From contig NZ_LT160640.1 of assembly GCF_900048895.1 (NCBI RefSeq), positions 434,001 to 498,000 of the forward strand: 64,000 bases of DNA, read 5' to 3'. Of the stretch, positions 8,713 to 17,980 are shown one piece after another. Under the pieces are notes generated by a model that was not told the origin of the DNA, ran no database searches, and was given only the letters and a program-made list of their open reading frames with translations. This DNA comes from Neglectibacter timonensis (lineage in GTDB: Bacteria; Bacillota; Clostridia; Oscillospirales; Acutalibacteraceae). Positions within the stretch are counted from its first letter, which is position 1; each line of letters opens with the position of its first letter. Position numbers and translations under genes: made by a program.

Positions 8713-9747
8713 ATGAAAAGCTTTAGCGATAGCTATAAATCTGCCGGAGTGGATGTGACGGCGGGCTATGAGTCTGTGGAATTGATGAAAAACCATGTGA
8801 AACGTACGATGATTCCCGGCGTGGTCTCGGGGTTGGGCGGTTTTGGCGGATTATTCCAGCCGGATCTTTCCGGGATGGAAGAACCCATTCTTGTTTCGGG
8901 TACCGACGGCGTAGGCACAAAACTGAAAATTGCCATGCTGCTTCAGAAGCACGACACCATTGGCATTGACGCGGTGGCTATGTGCGTCAACGACGTGATA
9001 TGCTGCGGCGCGAAACCCCTATTCTTCCTGGATTATATCGCCTGCGGACGGAACTTTCCAGAGAAAGTAGCCGCTATCGTGGCAGGCGTGGCGGAGGGTT
9101 GTGTGCAGGCCGGCTGTGCTTTGATTGGCGGAGAGACGGCTGAACATCCCGGCATGATGGAGGAGGAGGATTACGATTTGGCCGGCTTTACCGTGGGTGT
9201 GGTAGACCGGAAAAAAGTGATCGACGGTTCCAGGCTGCAGGCGGGTGATGTGCTGCTGGGCGTGCTATCCTCCGGCGTTCATTCCAACGGCTTCTCTCTG
9301 GTACGCAAGGTTTTCGGCGTCAATGAGGAGAATGTCAATCAATATTACAGCGAACTGGGCAGCACTCTGGGTGAAACCCTGTTGACGCCTACCCGCATCT
9401 ATGTCAAGCCGGTTCTGGCTGCTGTGGAAGCTGCGGATGTCAAAGCGATTTCTCATATCACCGGCGGCGGATTTTACGAGAATATCCCCCGTATGATGAG
9501 GGAAGGGCTCACCGCCAGAGTGGAGAAGGCTTCTGTTCCGGTGCCTCCCATCTTTTCTCTTCTGCAGAAGACAGGAAATATTCCTGAGAGGGATATGTAC
9601 AACACCTTTAATATGGGTGTGGGATTGTGCATGGCTGTTTCTCCGGAAACTGCGCAGAGCGCTCTTGACGCCCTAAACGCTGCAGGAGAAAAGGCAGTGG
9701 TCCTGGGCGAGGTTGTGGAAGGAAACGAGGGGGTTGTGCTGTGCTGA
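8713..9747 (+). CDS. purM: Phosphoribosylformylglycinamidine cyclo-ligase PurM (AIR synthetase)
   Basis: Converts FGAM to AIR with ATP, 344 aa, full length. Family motifs include [53 protein letters not shown] and [16 protein letters not shown] 8713 has GGGAGTGG upstream. It overlaps purN by 7 nt. A leader of 182 nt precedes it and contains two inverted repeats (CTCCT/AGGAG near 8562-8577 and CGCCG/CGGCG between about 8585 and 8625) whose role is unclear. Confidence 0.97.
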   Translation: MKSFSDSYKSAGVDVTAGYESVELMKNHVKRTMIPGVVSGLGGFGGLFQPDLSGMEEPILVSGTDGVGTKLKIAMLLQKHDTIGIDAVAMCVNDVICCGAKPLFFLDYIACGRNFPEKVAAIVAGVAEGCVQAGCALIGGETAEHPGMMEEEDYDLAGFTVGVVDRKKVIDGSRLQAGDVLLGVLSSGVHSNGFSLVRKVFGVNEENVNQYYSELGSTLGETLLTPTRIYVKPVLAAVEAADVKAISHITGGGFYENIPRMMREGLTARVEKASVPVPPIFSLLQKTGNIPERDMYNTFNMGVGLCMAVSPETAQSALDALNAAGEKAVVLGEVVEGNEGVVLC

Positions 9748-10379
9748 ACATCGGTGTGCTGGTGTCCGGCGGCGGCACAAATCTGCAGAAACTCATTGAC
9801 GCTCAGAATGCAGGAGAGATCAAAAACGGATGCCTTCGGGTTGTCATATCCAGCAGGGCGGATGCTTTTGCATTGGAACGGGCCCAAAAGGCCGGGATCG
9901 AGACGGTTGTCCTGTGCAGGAAGGATTTTCCTGATGTGGATGCTTACAGCCAGGCGCTTATTGACGCACTGCGTGAACGGAATGTGGAGCTGGTGGTGCT
10001 TGCGGGCTTTCTCACCATTACAGGAAATAATTTTGTGGAAGCGTTTCCAAACCGTATTCTCAATGTGCATCCGGCGCTCCTGCCTTCCTTTGGTGGAAAA
10101 GGATATTATGGGCTGCATGTGCATGAGGCTGTTTTGGCCCGGGGCGTTAAAGTGACGGGGGCGACGGTACACTTTGTCAACGAGGTGTGCGACGGAGGGC
10201 CTATCATCCTGCAGAAGGCTGTGGAAGTAAGGCAAGGGGATACGCCGGAGCTCCTCCAAAAGCGGGTGATGGAAGAAGCCGAGTGGAGTCTTCTTCCAAA
10301 GGCGGTATCTCTGTTCTGTGAAGGCCGTCTTTCCGTAAAGGACGGAATTGTAGAGTTGAAAGAAACTGAGGAAGATTGA
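9741..10379 (+). CDS. purN: Phosphoribosylglycinamide formyltransferase PurN
   Basis: 10-formyl-THF-dependent GAR transformylase, 212 aa. It starts at GTG 9741 inside purM (translational coupling) with [15 protein letters not shown]. The formyl-folate and catalytic region is [17 protein letters not shown], followed by [19 protein letters not shown], which contains the conserved His and Asp. Typical length and domain order. It sits between purM and the IMP cyclohydrolase gene. Confidence 0.96.
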   Translation: MLNIGVLVSGGGTNLQKLIDAQNAGEIKNGCLRVVISSRADAFALERAQKAGIETVVLCRKDFPDVDAYSQALIDALRERNVELVVLAGFLTITGNNFVEAFPNRILNVHPALLPSFGGKGYYGLHVHEAVLARGVKVTGATVHFVNEVCDGGPIILQKAVEVRQGDTPELLQKRVMEEAEWSLLPKAVSLFCEGRLSVKDGIVELKETEED

Positions 10380-10392
10380 TGGGGGATTACTT

Positions 10393-11103
10393 ATGAAACC
10401 AGTTGATATCAAACAGGAATTGAGTTCCAACACCTATCCGGGAAGAGGCATCATCATTGGGAAAAGCGAGGATCGCCGGCATGCCGTAATCGCCTATTTT
10501 ATTATGGGGCGCAGTGTGAACAGCCGTAACCGCGTGTTTGAGACAGAAGGAGAAGGAATCCGTACCAAGGCGTTTGATCCGGCGAAGCTTGTGGACCCAT
10601 CCTTGGTCATCTATTTCCCGGTGCGTGTCCATGAAGGGGATGTGATCGTCACCAACGGGGATCAGACAGATACGATTTATGAGTTTCTTTGTGACGGCGG
10701 CACCTTTGAAGAAGCCCTGCGCACCCGTACCTTTGAGCCGGACGGTCCAAATTTTACGCCCAGAATTTCGGGAATTGTCGGGCTGCGGGACAGAGGCTTC
10801 ACCTACAAGCTTTCCATTTTGAAGAGCACGGACGGCGATCCCAGCGCGGTGCAGAGATTCTTTTACGAGTATGAGCCTGTGGACGGTTTAGGGCACTTTA
10901 TCCATACCTACAAGTGTGATGGAGACCCCATCCCGTCCTATGAAGGGGATCCCACCCCTGTAAAGCTGGAGGGGACAATCGACGAGCTGACAGAGTCCCT
11001 ATGGGGCAGTTTGAATGAAGAGAATAAGGTTTCCCTGTTCGTCAGGTATATTGATCTGGAAACCGGCGAAGCAGAAACGCGCATTGTGAACAAAAATAAA
11101 TGA
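10393..11103 (+). CDS. IMP cyclohydrolase, PurO-like
   Basis: A 236-aa protein that resembles the IMP_cyclohyd (PurO-type) family rather than the PurH N-terminal domain. It has NTYPGRGIIIGKSEDRRHAVIAYFIMGRS, with NSRNR just after, an arrangement typical of that family. It would close FAICAR to IMP, the last step of the pathway. It stands 13 nt after purN and 26 nt before the separate AICAR transformylase gene, so the two activities usually fused in PurH are split here. ATG 10393 follows GGGGGATTACTT. Confidence 0.82.
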   Translation: MKPVDIKQELSSNTYPGRGIIIGKSEDRRHAVIAYFIMGRSVNSRNRVFETEGEGIRTKAFDPAKLVDPSLVIYFPVRVHEGDVIVTNGDQTDTIYEFLCDGGTFEEALRTRTFEPDGPNFTPRISGIVGLRDRGFTYKLSILKSTDGDPSAVQRFFYEYEPVDGLGHFIHTYKCDGDPIPSYEGDPTPVKLEGTIDELTESLWGSLNEENKVSLFVRYIDLETGEAETRIVNKNK

Positions 11104-11129
11104 TTTCAGGAAAGCGAGGATGATTGAAG

Positions 11130-12308
11130 ATGGCAAATGAACTGCTTTTGAAATACGGCTGCAATCCTAACCAGAAACCTTCCCGTATTTTTATGAAAGA
11201 CGGCGGCGAGCTGCCTGTAACCGTGCTCAACGGAAAACCTGGCTATATCAATTTTCTGGATGCCTTCAACAGCTGGCAGCTGGTTCGGGAACTGAAAGCG
11301 GCTACGGGACTTCCGGCTGCTGCCTCTTTTAAGCATGTGAGCCCGGCAGGCGCGGCTGTCTATGTGCCTCTATCCGATACCTTAAAGAAAATTTATTTCG
11401 TGGATGACCTGGAGCTTTCTCCCATTGCTTCTGCCTATGCGGCAGCCCGCGGTGCGGACCGGATGTCTTCCTACGGCGATTGGGCGGCTTTGTCCGATGT
11501 GTGCGACAAGGAAACGGCCAGACTTCTGGCGCGTGAGGTTTCTGACGGTGTTATTGCTCCCGGTTATACGGAAGAGGCTCTGGAAATTCTCAAAAAGAAG
11601 CGCAAGGGGAATTATAATGTAGTACAGATCGACCCGGATTACATGCCTGCTCCTGTGGAGCATAAGGACGTTTTCGGCGTTACCTTTGAGCAGGGCAGAA
11701 ATGAGCTGAAGATCGATGCGGAGCTTCTCAAGGAGCTGCCCACTGAAAATAAGGAGCTCACGGAAGAGGCGAAACGCGACCTGATCGTCTCTCTGATCAC
11801 CCTGAAGTATACCCAGTCCAATTCAGTGTGCTATGTCAAAAATGGCCAGGCGATCGGTGTGGGCGCCGGTCAGCAAAGCCGTGTGCATTGTACCCGTTTG
11901 GCCGGCAACAAGGCGGATAACTGGTATCTTCGGCAGTGTCCAAAGGTGCTGAACCTGCCCTTCCGGACCGATATCCGCCGGCCTGACAGGGATAATACCA
12001 TCGACGTGTACATTTCTGACGATTATATGGATGTTTTGGCAGACGGCCAGTGGGAAAACTTCTTTACAGAGAAGCCGGAAGTGTTCACTCGCGAGGAGCG
12101 CCGTGCCTGGCTGGATGGAATGACGGGTGTTGCTCTGGGAAGCGACGCTTTCTTCCCCTTCGGCGACAATATTGAGAGAGCTCACAAGAGCGGTGTGGCT
12201 TATATTGCTCAGCCGGGAGGGTCAATTCGTGACGATCATGTGATTGAGACTTGCAATAAGTACGGCATCGCCATGGCGTTTACAGGGATCCGCCTGTTCC
12301 ACCATTGA
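11130..12308 (+). CDS. Stand-alone AICAR transformylase (PurH C-terminal-type)
   Basis: Phosphoribosylaminoimidazolecarboxamide formyltransferase, 392 aa, with no cyclohydrolase domain in front. Seen: YGCNPNQKPSR, the catalytic Lys-His in SFKHVSPAGAA, QSNSVCYVKNGQAIGVGAGQQSRVHC, and the C-terminal AYIAQPGGSIRDDHVI-type motif. The chain is longer than a plain C-terminal half of PurH and belongs to the separate-domain subfamily found in Clostridia. ATG 11130 was preferred over TTG 11124 because GCGAGGATG is then well spaced. Its stop overlaps the start of the HAD gene. Confidence 0.93.
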   Translation: MANELLLKYGCNPNQKPSRIFMKDGGELPVTVLNGKPGYINFLDAFNSWQLVRELKAATGLPAAASFKHVSPAGAAVYVPLSDTLKKIYFVDDLELSPIASAYAAARGADRMSSYGDWAALSDVCDKETARLLAREVSDGVIAPGYTEEALEILKKKRKGNYNVVQIDPDYMPAPVEHKDVFGVTFEQGRNELKIDAELLKELPTENKELTEEAKRDLIVSLITLKYTQSNSVCYVKNGQAIGVGAGQQSRVHCTRLAGNKADNWYLRQCPKVLNLPFRTDIRRPDRDNTIDVYISDDYMDVLADGQWENFFTEKPEVFTREERRAWLDGMTGVALGSDAFFPFGDNIERAHKSGVAYIAQPGGSIRDDHVIETCNKYGIAMAFTGIRLFHH

Positions 12309-12985
12309 TGCGCAAGGCAATCTTCTGGGATTTTGACGGCACGCTAACTGTACCGCATCATATGTGGTCTGTCTCGCTTTTAAAAGCTCTGGGACCTCTT
12401 GCGGAGGAGTATGGGATCACCTGGGAAAAAATCAGGCCGTTTACCCATTCCGGGTTTCCGTGGGATGAGGACGGCGCCGGACATTTGACCGGACAGGCCT
12501 GGTGGGACTGCATGCTGGAAAAATTTTCGCATGCCTATCTGCATTTCGGGATTCCAAAAGCAAAGGCCGGGGAAGCGGCCTGCAGGGTAAAGGAACTGAT
12601 TCTTTCCAGAGACAGCTACCGGGTCTATCCCGATGCTGCGGCAGTGCTGGCGGTCTGTCTCTATAAGGGCTATAAGAATTACCTGCTTTCCAATAATTAT
12701 CCAGAACTGGAAGAGGTGCTGGCGCGGCTTCAGCTTCGTCAGTTCTTTTCTGGATGTATCGTCTCCGGCAAGGTTGGCGTAAACAAACCTCACCCAGAGA
12801 TCTTTCGGCTGGGGGAGGAAGTGGCCAATTTCCCGTCCCAGATCTGGATGGTGGGGGATAATCCGGTTGCGGATATCGCCGGCGCCAAGGGCGCCGGATG
12901 GAAAACCGCCTTGGTTCATGGTCCGGAGGGAAGCGGCGCTGATGTGACCGCTGAGACCCTCACGGATCTGCTCAAGTATCTGTAA
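12305..12985 (+). CDS. HAD superfamily phosphatase (subfamily IA)
   Basis: A 226-aa haloacid-dehalogenase-like hydrolase. Motif I is WDFDGTLT with the nucleophile and acid Asp, motif II the Ser/Asn in LLSNNYPE, motif III the Lys in VGVNKPHPEIF, motif IV GDNPVADIAGAKGAG. The cap insert between residues 20 and 90 is helical. It overlaps the AICAR transformylase stop as ATGA and is transcribed with the purine genes, so a nucleotide or phosphosugar substrate is possible, but the sequence does not show which. Confidence 0.85.
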   Translation: MMRKAIFWDFDGTLTVPHHMWSVSLLKALGPLAEEYGITWEKIRPFTHSGFPWDEDGAGHLTGQAWWDCMLEKFSHAYLHFGIPKAKAGEAACRVKELILSRDSYRVYPDAAAVLAVCLYKGYKNYLLSNNYPELEEVLARLQLRQFFSGCIVSGKVGVNKPHPEIFRLGEEVANFPSQIWMVGDNPVADIAGAKGAGWKTALVHGPEGSGADVTAETLTDLLKYL

Positions 12986-12998
12986 CGGAAGAAAAAAT

Positions 12999-13052
12999 AT
13001 GCCGCACGCACTGCCCAGTCAAGACAGTATGTGCGGCATAGACTCGTTTTTT
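12999..13052 (+). terminator. Terminator-like hairpin before purD
   Basis: ATGCCGCAC at 12999-13007 pairs with GTGCGGCAT at 13031-13039, and a run of six T follows at 13047-13052. The 23-nt loop and the 7-nt gap before the T run make it weaker than a textbook terminator; it may attenuate read-through into purD. Confidence 0.5.
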
Positions 13053-13087
13053 AGTGTTGAAAACTGTATGAAGGAGTGGCTATAGCC

Positions 13088-14377
13088 GTGAAACTGTTAG
13101 TAATTGGAAGCGGAGGCAGAGAGCATGCCATCGTGCGCAAGCTGAAAGAAAGCTCCAAGGTGGAAAAACTTTACTGCGCACCGGGCAACGGCGGTATTGC
13201 CTGTGATGCGGAATGTGTTCCTATCGACGCTATGGATCAGGAGGGAATGCTTGCCTTTGCGAAAGAAAAAAGTGTTGATTTCGTAGTTGTTGCCCCGGAT
13301 GACCCGCTGGGGGCGGGAATGGTGGATACGCTGGAGGTAGCAGGGTTCCCCTGTTTCGGTCCCAATGCCAAAGCAGCTGAAATTGAGAGCAGCAAGGTGT
13401 TTTCCAAAGGCCTGATGAAAAAGTATGGTATTCCCACGGCCGAATATGAGGTATTTACCGATGCTGGAGACGCCCTCGGATACATAAGGAAACAAGGAAA
13501 ATATCCCGCGGTGATCAAGGCGGACGGTCTGGCTTTGGGCAAGGGCGTTGTCATTGCCCAAAATGAACAGGAAGCTGCGGCGGCGCTGCATTCCATCATG
13601 GAGGATAAGATTTTCGGCGCGTCAGGAAACCAGGTGGTAGTAGAGGAATTTCTCACTGGACCGGAGGTCTCTGTGCTGGCCTTTACCGACGGGACGGCGA
13701 TGGAGCCCATGGTTTCATCCAAGGACCACAAACGGGCCTATGACGGGGATAAAGGCCCTAATACCGGGGGCATGGGAACCATCAGCCCCAATCCCTATTA
13801 TACGGAAGAGATAGCCCGGGAGTGTGTAGAAAAAATATTCCTGCCCACCATGAGAGCCATGAATGCGGAGGGCCGGAAATTCAAAGGCTGCCTGTATTTT
13901 GGTTTGATGCTGACCTCGGACGGCCCGAAGGTAATCGAGTACAACTGCCGGTTTGGCGATCCGGAGACCCAGGTAGTACTGCCCAGGCTGAAGACTGATT
14001 TTGTGGATATTATTACAGCGGTGGCGGAAGAGCGTCTTTCCCAGCTTTCCATTGAGTGGTCGGAAGAGGCCTGCGCCTGTGTGGTAATGGCCAGCGGAGG
14101 TTATCCGGGAAGCTATCCAAAAGGGATTGAAATTCACGGATTGGATGAGAACGGTCAGGTGGAGGGCGCTGTGGTCTATCACGCTGGCACCAGATTGGAT
14201 CATGCAGGCAATTCGGGAAAACGCAGTTTTTTGACAAACGGTGGAAGAGTGCTGGGAGTAACTGCCCAAGGGAAAACATTGCCTGAGGCGCTGAAAAATG
14301 CCTATGCTGCAGTGGAAAAGATTTCTTTTGACGGGGCTATGTACCGAAAAGATATCGGTTCTGTGTCGAATTCATAA
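13088..14377 (+). CDS. purD: Phosphoribosylamine-glycine ligase PurD
   Basis: ATP-grasp enzyme joining phosphoribosylamine and glycine, 429 aa. Visible are the N-terminal VIGSGGREHAI, the ATP-grasp KADGLALGKGV, SFEDHK-equivalent SSKDHKRA, NTGGMGTISPNP and the Mg-site CRFGDPETQ. GTG 13088 gives MKLLVIGSGGREHA and is correctly spaced from AAGGAGTGG; GTG 13076 would be only one base from that site. Last purine gene of the cluster; purF, purL and purC are not in this window. Confidence 0.96.
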   Translation: MKLLVIGSGGREHAIVRKLKESSKVEKLYCAPGNGGIACDAECVPIDAMDQEGMLAFAKEKSVDFVVVAPDDPLGAGMVDTLEVAGFPCFGPNAKAAEIESSKVFSKGLMKKYGIPTAEYEVFTDAGDALGYIRKQGKYPAVIKADGLALGKGVVIAQNEQEAAAALHSIMEDKIFGASGNQVVVEEFLTGPEVSVLAFTDGTAMEPMVSSKDHKRAYDGDKGPNTGGMGTISPNPYYTEEIARECVEKIFLPTMRAMNAEGRKFKGCLYFGLMLTSDGPKVIEYNCRFGDPETQVVLPRLKTDFVDIITAVAEERLSQLSIEWSEEACACVVMASGGYPGSYPKGIEIHGLDENGQVEGAVVYHAGTRLDHAGNSGKRSFLTNGGRVLGVTAQGKTLPEALKNAYAAVEKISFDGAMYRKDIGSVSNS

Positions 14378-14402
14378 CGCAAAGGTTGAGGAGTCTGCAT
14401 TC

Positions 14403-15326
14403 ATGAGAGAAACCAAAAAACGGATATGGCTTTTTCTGGGCATGGGCTTTGGCATAACTTGGGTAGGGTTGATTATCGCCTATCTTTGCGGTGTGCGCTA
14501 CGGGGATTTCCTTTCAAATACTCTGCTGACCACGATGTTGTTTCTGCCCAGTCTGGTAGTTTTACTGTCCCACTTGATCACCGGAGAGGAATTTGACCCT
14601 GCTGGTCTGGGAATTCTGCCCCATATCAAAGGAAATATTCCCCGCTATCTGCTGGCCTATTTTTTCCCAGCCGTCTTTACGGCTGTGTCTGCTCTGTTGT
14701 TCTTTGCCTCTCATCCAGTGAATCTGGATCCGATGGGAGAAACCATGATGAAAGCGTTGACAGAGAGCGGACAGGACGAGGCGTATGCCAGCGAATTTCT
14801 CTATACGCAAGTGCTTTTGAGCGCACTTGCAGGTCCATTGCTGGGGATCGTCACCGCCTTTACGGAAGAATTGGGTTTCCGTGGATATCTTCTTTCCAAA
14901 TTGAAAACATTGTTTGGCCAGGGAAGAAGAGCAGCCGTAATCGGAAGCTTACTTTGGTCGGTGTGGTATTTGCCGCTGTATTTTGGCGGATATCACTATG
15001 GCACAGATTATGCCGGTTTCCCTTTTTACGGTCTGCTGTTGGGTTTTGCCTTCAATTTCTGTTTTTCTATGTTTCTCTCTTATCTTCGCTGGAAAACAGG
15101 AAGTGTTTTCCCTTGCGCTTTGGCCAGAAGCGGCGTTGATGCTATGGCTGCGGTTCCGCTGTATTTTACAAAGGGCAGCACCAGCTTGCTGATAGGTCCC
15201 AGTACCTTCGGCCTTTTGGGTTGTTTGGTTATGCTGGCAGCAGCAGTGGTTTCCTTCCTATGGATGGGGCGGCAGGAGAAACAGGGACGGCTGTATTACC
15301 AGGATTATGAAAGTCTTGGAAAATAA
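14403..15326 (+). CDS. CPBP-like intramembrane protein with altered active site
   Basis: A 307-aa protein with about eight hydrophobic segments, matching the CPBP (Abi/CAAX protease and bacteriocin-processing) family. Motif 1 is intact: TEELGFRGYLL with E155, E156 and R160. Motif 2, normally ending W-H-L-P with a catalytic His, reads LLWSVWYLP (Y189). The last motif, usually HxxxN, reads LARSGVDA (R242, D246). Two metal or catalytic positions therefore appear lost. ATG 14403 follows GAGGAG; a longer frame from 14298 would overlap purD deeply. The downstream strong hairpin probably ends the transcript. Confidence 0.78.
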   Translation: MRETKKRIWLFLGMGFGITWVGLIIAYLCGVRYGDFLSNTLLTTMLFLPSLVVLLSHLITGEEFDPAGLGILPHIKGNIPRYLLAYFFPAVFTAVSALLFFASHPVNLDPMGETMMKALTESGQDEAYASEFLYTQVLLSALAGPLLGIVTAFTEELGFRGYLLSKLKTLFGQGRRAAVIGSLLWSVWYLPLYFGGYHYGTDYAGFPFYGLLLGFAFNFCFSMFLSYLRWKTGSVFPCALARSGVDAMAAVPLYFTKGSTSLLIGPSTFGLLGCLVMLAAAVVSFLWMGRQEKQGRLYYQDYESLGK

Positions 15327-15333
15327 AATTGCA

Positions 15334-15365
15334 AACAACCCCTTGCCCATAGGCAAGGGGTTGTT
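15334..15365 (+). terminator. Strong 14-bp hairpin between the CPBP gene and the TIM/AMP gene
   Basis: AACAACCCCTTGCC pairs perfectly with GGCAAGGGGTTGTT around a CATA loop. No T run follows on the plus strand; instead GTATAATG begins at once, so the hairpin overlaps a possible promoter (TTGCCC at 15343, 18-nt spacer, TATAAT at 15367-15372). Confidence 0.6.
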
Positions 15366-15412
15366 GTATAATGATTTCTATTACAGATTTAAGGGAAACG
15401 AGGTAGAGAATT

Positions 15413-17944
15413 GTGAAAATTAGTTTTTCAACACTTGCCTGCCCGGATTTTTCATGGGCGGACATTTATTCCATGGCAAAAGACCTGGGTTTTCATGGCA
15501 TTGAGGTTCGGGGTCTGGGTGACGACATATTTGCGGTCAACGCCCGTCCGTTTACGGATGCACAACTGCCGAAGACCGTTGAGAAGCTGAATTCCCTGGG
15601 GCTGGAAATCCCATGCCTTGCATCTGGCTGCGGACTGAAATTCAAAGAGGATTACGACAGGAATATTTCTGAAATCACTCAGTACATTGTGTTGGCGAAA
15701 AAGCTGGGAACGCCTTATATTCGTGTCTTGGGAGACCTGCACCCCCAGCCGGAAGGAGAGGTCGATGACGAATTTGTAGTCTCCACGCTGAAGCTGCTGG
15801 GAACCATTGCTCAGGGTTTTGGCGTCTGTCTGCTGGTGGAGACAAACGGCGTTTATGCTGACACCAAGCGTCTGCGGGCGCTGCTCGATAAAGTGGGAAT
15901 GCCTTCTGTAGCGGCCCTGTGGGATATGCACCATCCCTACCGGTACGCAGGGGAGTCTGCACGGCAGACAGTTGAAAACCTTGGCTCCTACATCAAATAT
16001 GTCCATGTGAAGGACAGCATCGTAAAGGACGGAAAATGCGAATACCGAATGATGGGAGAAGGCGACCTGCCTATTCTGGAAATGTTAGATGCGCTGGTTG
16101 GCATCGGCTATGACGGTTATATCTCTCTGGAATGGGTAAAGCGCTGGGCAAATGAGCTCTCTGACGCCGGCATTGTATTTCCACAGTTCTCTCACTACAT
16201 GCAGAATTATATGGAGTCTCTCTCCAGACACGAGGGGGAGCTTCAGGACAATAATGCCCATACAGGAAAATATGTATGGCCGAAGGAAACGCTGATTAAC
16301 GAGACCTTCCCCGATGTGCTGGACCGGATGGTGAAGGAGTTTCCGGATCAGTACTGCTTCCGTTATACGGAGCTGGATTACACCCGTACCTATTCCGAAT
16401 TCCGGGATGATGTGGATCGGTTTGCCCGGGCGTTGATTGCCATGGGCGTGAAGAAGGGGGATCATGTGGCAATTTGGGCCACCAATGTCCCGCAGTGGTA
16501 CATTACCTTTTGGGCTGCAACAAAGATCGGTGCGGTGCTGGTCACGGTAAATACCGCATATAAAATCCATGAAGCAGAGTACCTGCTGCGACAGTCCGAC
16601 ACCCACACACTGGTGATGATCGACGGGTTTAAGGATTCCGATTACGTAGGCATCATTAAAGAACTCTGTCCGGAACTGAAAGAGAGCGAGCCCGGGAACC
16701 TGCACAGTAAGAGGCTGCCTGTACTGCGCAACATTATTACGGTCGACAGCAAGCAGCCTGGGTGCTATACCTGGGAGGAGGCACAGGTTCTGGCGGACTC
16801 TGTGCCGCAGAGCGAAGTGGAGGCGCGCCGGCGCAGTATTGACAAGCATGATGTCTGCAACATGCAGTATACCAGCGGCACCACCGGGTTTCCCAAGGGC
16901 GTCATGCTTACCCATTACAATGTGGTGAACAATGGAAAAGCCATTGGAGACTGCATGGACCTTTCCACTGCTGACCGAATGATGATTCAGGTTCCCATGT
17001 TTCATTGTTTCGGTATGGTGCTGGCGATGACGGCCTCTATGACCCACGGCACCACCATGTGCCCTATCACCGCATTTTCTCCGCGGAAGGGTCTGCACTG
17101 CATCAATCAGGAAAGGATCACTGCTTTCCATGGTGTTCCTACCATGTTTATCGCCATGCTGGAGCATCCGGATTTTGAAAAGACAGATTTCTCTTATATG
17201 CGAACCGGCATCATGGCCGGTTCTCCCTGTCCGGTTAAGGTGATGCAGGATGTGGTGGAAAAAATGCATATGCCTGAAATCTGCATTACCTATGGCCAGA
17301 CAGAGGCTTCTCCCGGCTGTACAATGTCGAAGACTACCGATTCTCTGGACGTCCGTGTCAACACGGTAGGCGGAGAGATGTTCGGCGTCTCCTGCAAAAT
17401 CGTTGATCCGGAGACAGGGGAAGATTTGCCGGACGACATGGATGGAGAATTTGTGGCTAAGGGCTATAATATCATGAAGGGGTATTATAAAATGCCGGAA
17501 GCCACCGCGGCAGCTATCGATAAAGATGGGTGGCTGCATACCGGCGATCTGGCACGGCGTACGCCGGAGGGGAATTATAAAATTACGGGCCGCATTAAGG
17601 ACATGATTATCCGCGGCGGTGAAAATATCTATCCCAAGGAGATTGAGGACTTCATCTATACCCATCCCAAGGTCAAAGACGTACAAGTGATCGGCGTGCC
17701 GGATGAACAATACGGCGAAGAAATCATGGCCTGCGTGATCCTGAAGGAAGGGGAGACCTCGTCGGAAGAGGAAATCAAAGAATTTGTCCTTTCTCATATG
17801 GCTAAGCATAAGGTGCCGCGTTATGTAGGCTTTGTAAAGGAATTCCCCATGAATGCCGCAGGGAAAATTCTAAAGTACAAAATGCGGGAAGAAGCCGTGG
17901 AACTGCTGAAGCTGCAGAAAGCCAATTCTATCGAAACTGCCTGA
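15413..17944 (+). CDS. Fusion: sugar-phosphate isomerase/epimerase TIM barrel + acyl-CoA synthetase (AMP-binding)
   Basis: One continuous 843-aa frame with two enzymes. Residues 1-270 form a xylose-isomerase-like/AP-endonuclease-2 TIM barrel with the usual divalent metal ligands: E143 (LVETNG), D171 (ALWDMHHP), H198 (KYVHVKD) and E240 (SLEW). Residues about 300-830 are an ANL-family adenylating enzyme with A3 YTSGTTGFPKG (from 486), A5 ITYGQTEASPG, A7 GWLHTGDLA, A8 GRIKDMIIRGGENIYPKEIE and the A10 lysine in AAGKILKYK. Either half is full length for its family. It starts at GTG 15413 after an ACGAGGTAG site. A Gfo/Idh/MocA oxidoreductase follows after 36 nt. The acyl and sugar substrates are unknown. 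Confidence 0.85.
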   Translation: MKISFSTLACPDFSWADIYSMAKDLGFHGIEVRGLGDDIFAVNARPFTDAQLPKTVEKLNSLGLEIPCLASGCGLKFKEDYDRNISEITQYIVLAKKLGTPYIRVLGDLHPQPEGEVDDEFVVSTLKLLGTIAQGFGVCLLVETNGVYADTKRLRALLDKVGMPSVAALWDMHHPYRYAGESARQTVENLGSYIKYVHVKDSIVKDGKCEYRMMGEGDLPILEMLDALVGIGYDGYISLEWVKRWANELSDAGIVFPQFSHYMQNYMESLSRHEGELQDNNAHTGKYVWPKETLINETFPDVLDRMVKEFPDQYCFRYTELDYTRTYSEFRDDVDRFARALIAMGVKKGDHVAIWATNVPQWYITFWAATKIGAVLVTVNTAYKIHEAEYLLRQSDTHTLVMIDGFKDSDYVGIIKELCPELKESEPGNLHSKRLPVLRNIITVDSKQPGCYTWEEAQVLADSVPQSEVEARRRSIDKHDVCNMQYTSGTTGFPKGVMLTHYNVVNNGKAIGDCMDLSTADRMMIQVPMFHCFGMVLAMTASMTHGTTMCPITAFSPRKGLHCINQERITAFHGVPTMFIAMLEHPDFEKTDFSYMRTGIMAGSPCPVKVMQDVVEKMHMPEICITYGQTEASPGCTMSKTTDSLDVRVNTVGGEMFGVSCKIVDPETGEDLPDDMDGEFVAKGYNIMKGYYKMPEATAAAIDKDGWLHTGDLARRTPEGNYKITGRIKDMIIRGGENIYPKEIEDFIYTHPKVKDVQVIGVPDEQYGEEIMACVILKEGETSSEEEIKEFVLSHMAKHKVPRYVGFVKEFPMNAAGKILKYKMREEAVELLKLQKANSIETA

Positions 17945-17980
17945 GCAGGTGCGATGAAAGCAGGAAAGGAAGGAAAGTGG

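Noticed and set aside
16085-17809. 574-codon minus-strand open frame inside the TIM/AMP fusion gene
   Set aside because: It is antisense to conserved acyl-CoA synthetase motifs, has no ribosome site, and its His/Arg-rich translation looks like a codon shadow.
15413-17944. Assembly error joining two neighbouring genes
   Set aside because: The frame stays open across about 30 linker residues with no stop, ribosome site or internal start, and both domains are complete, so a natural fusion is the simpler view.
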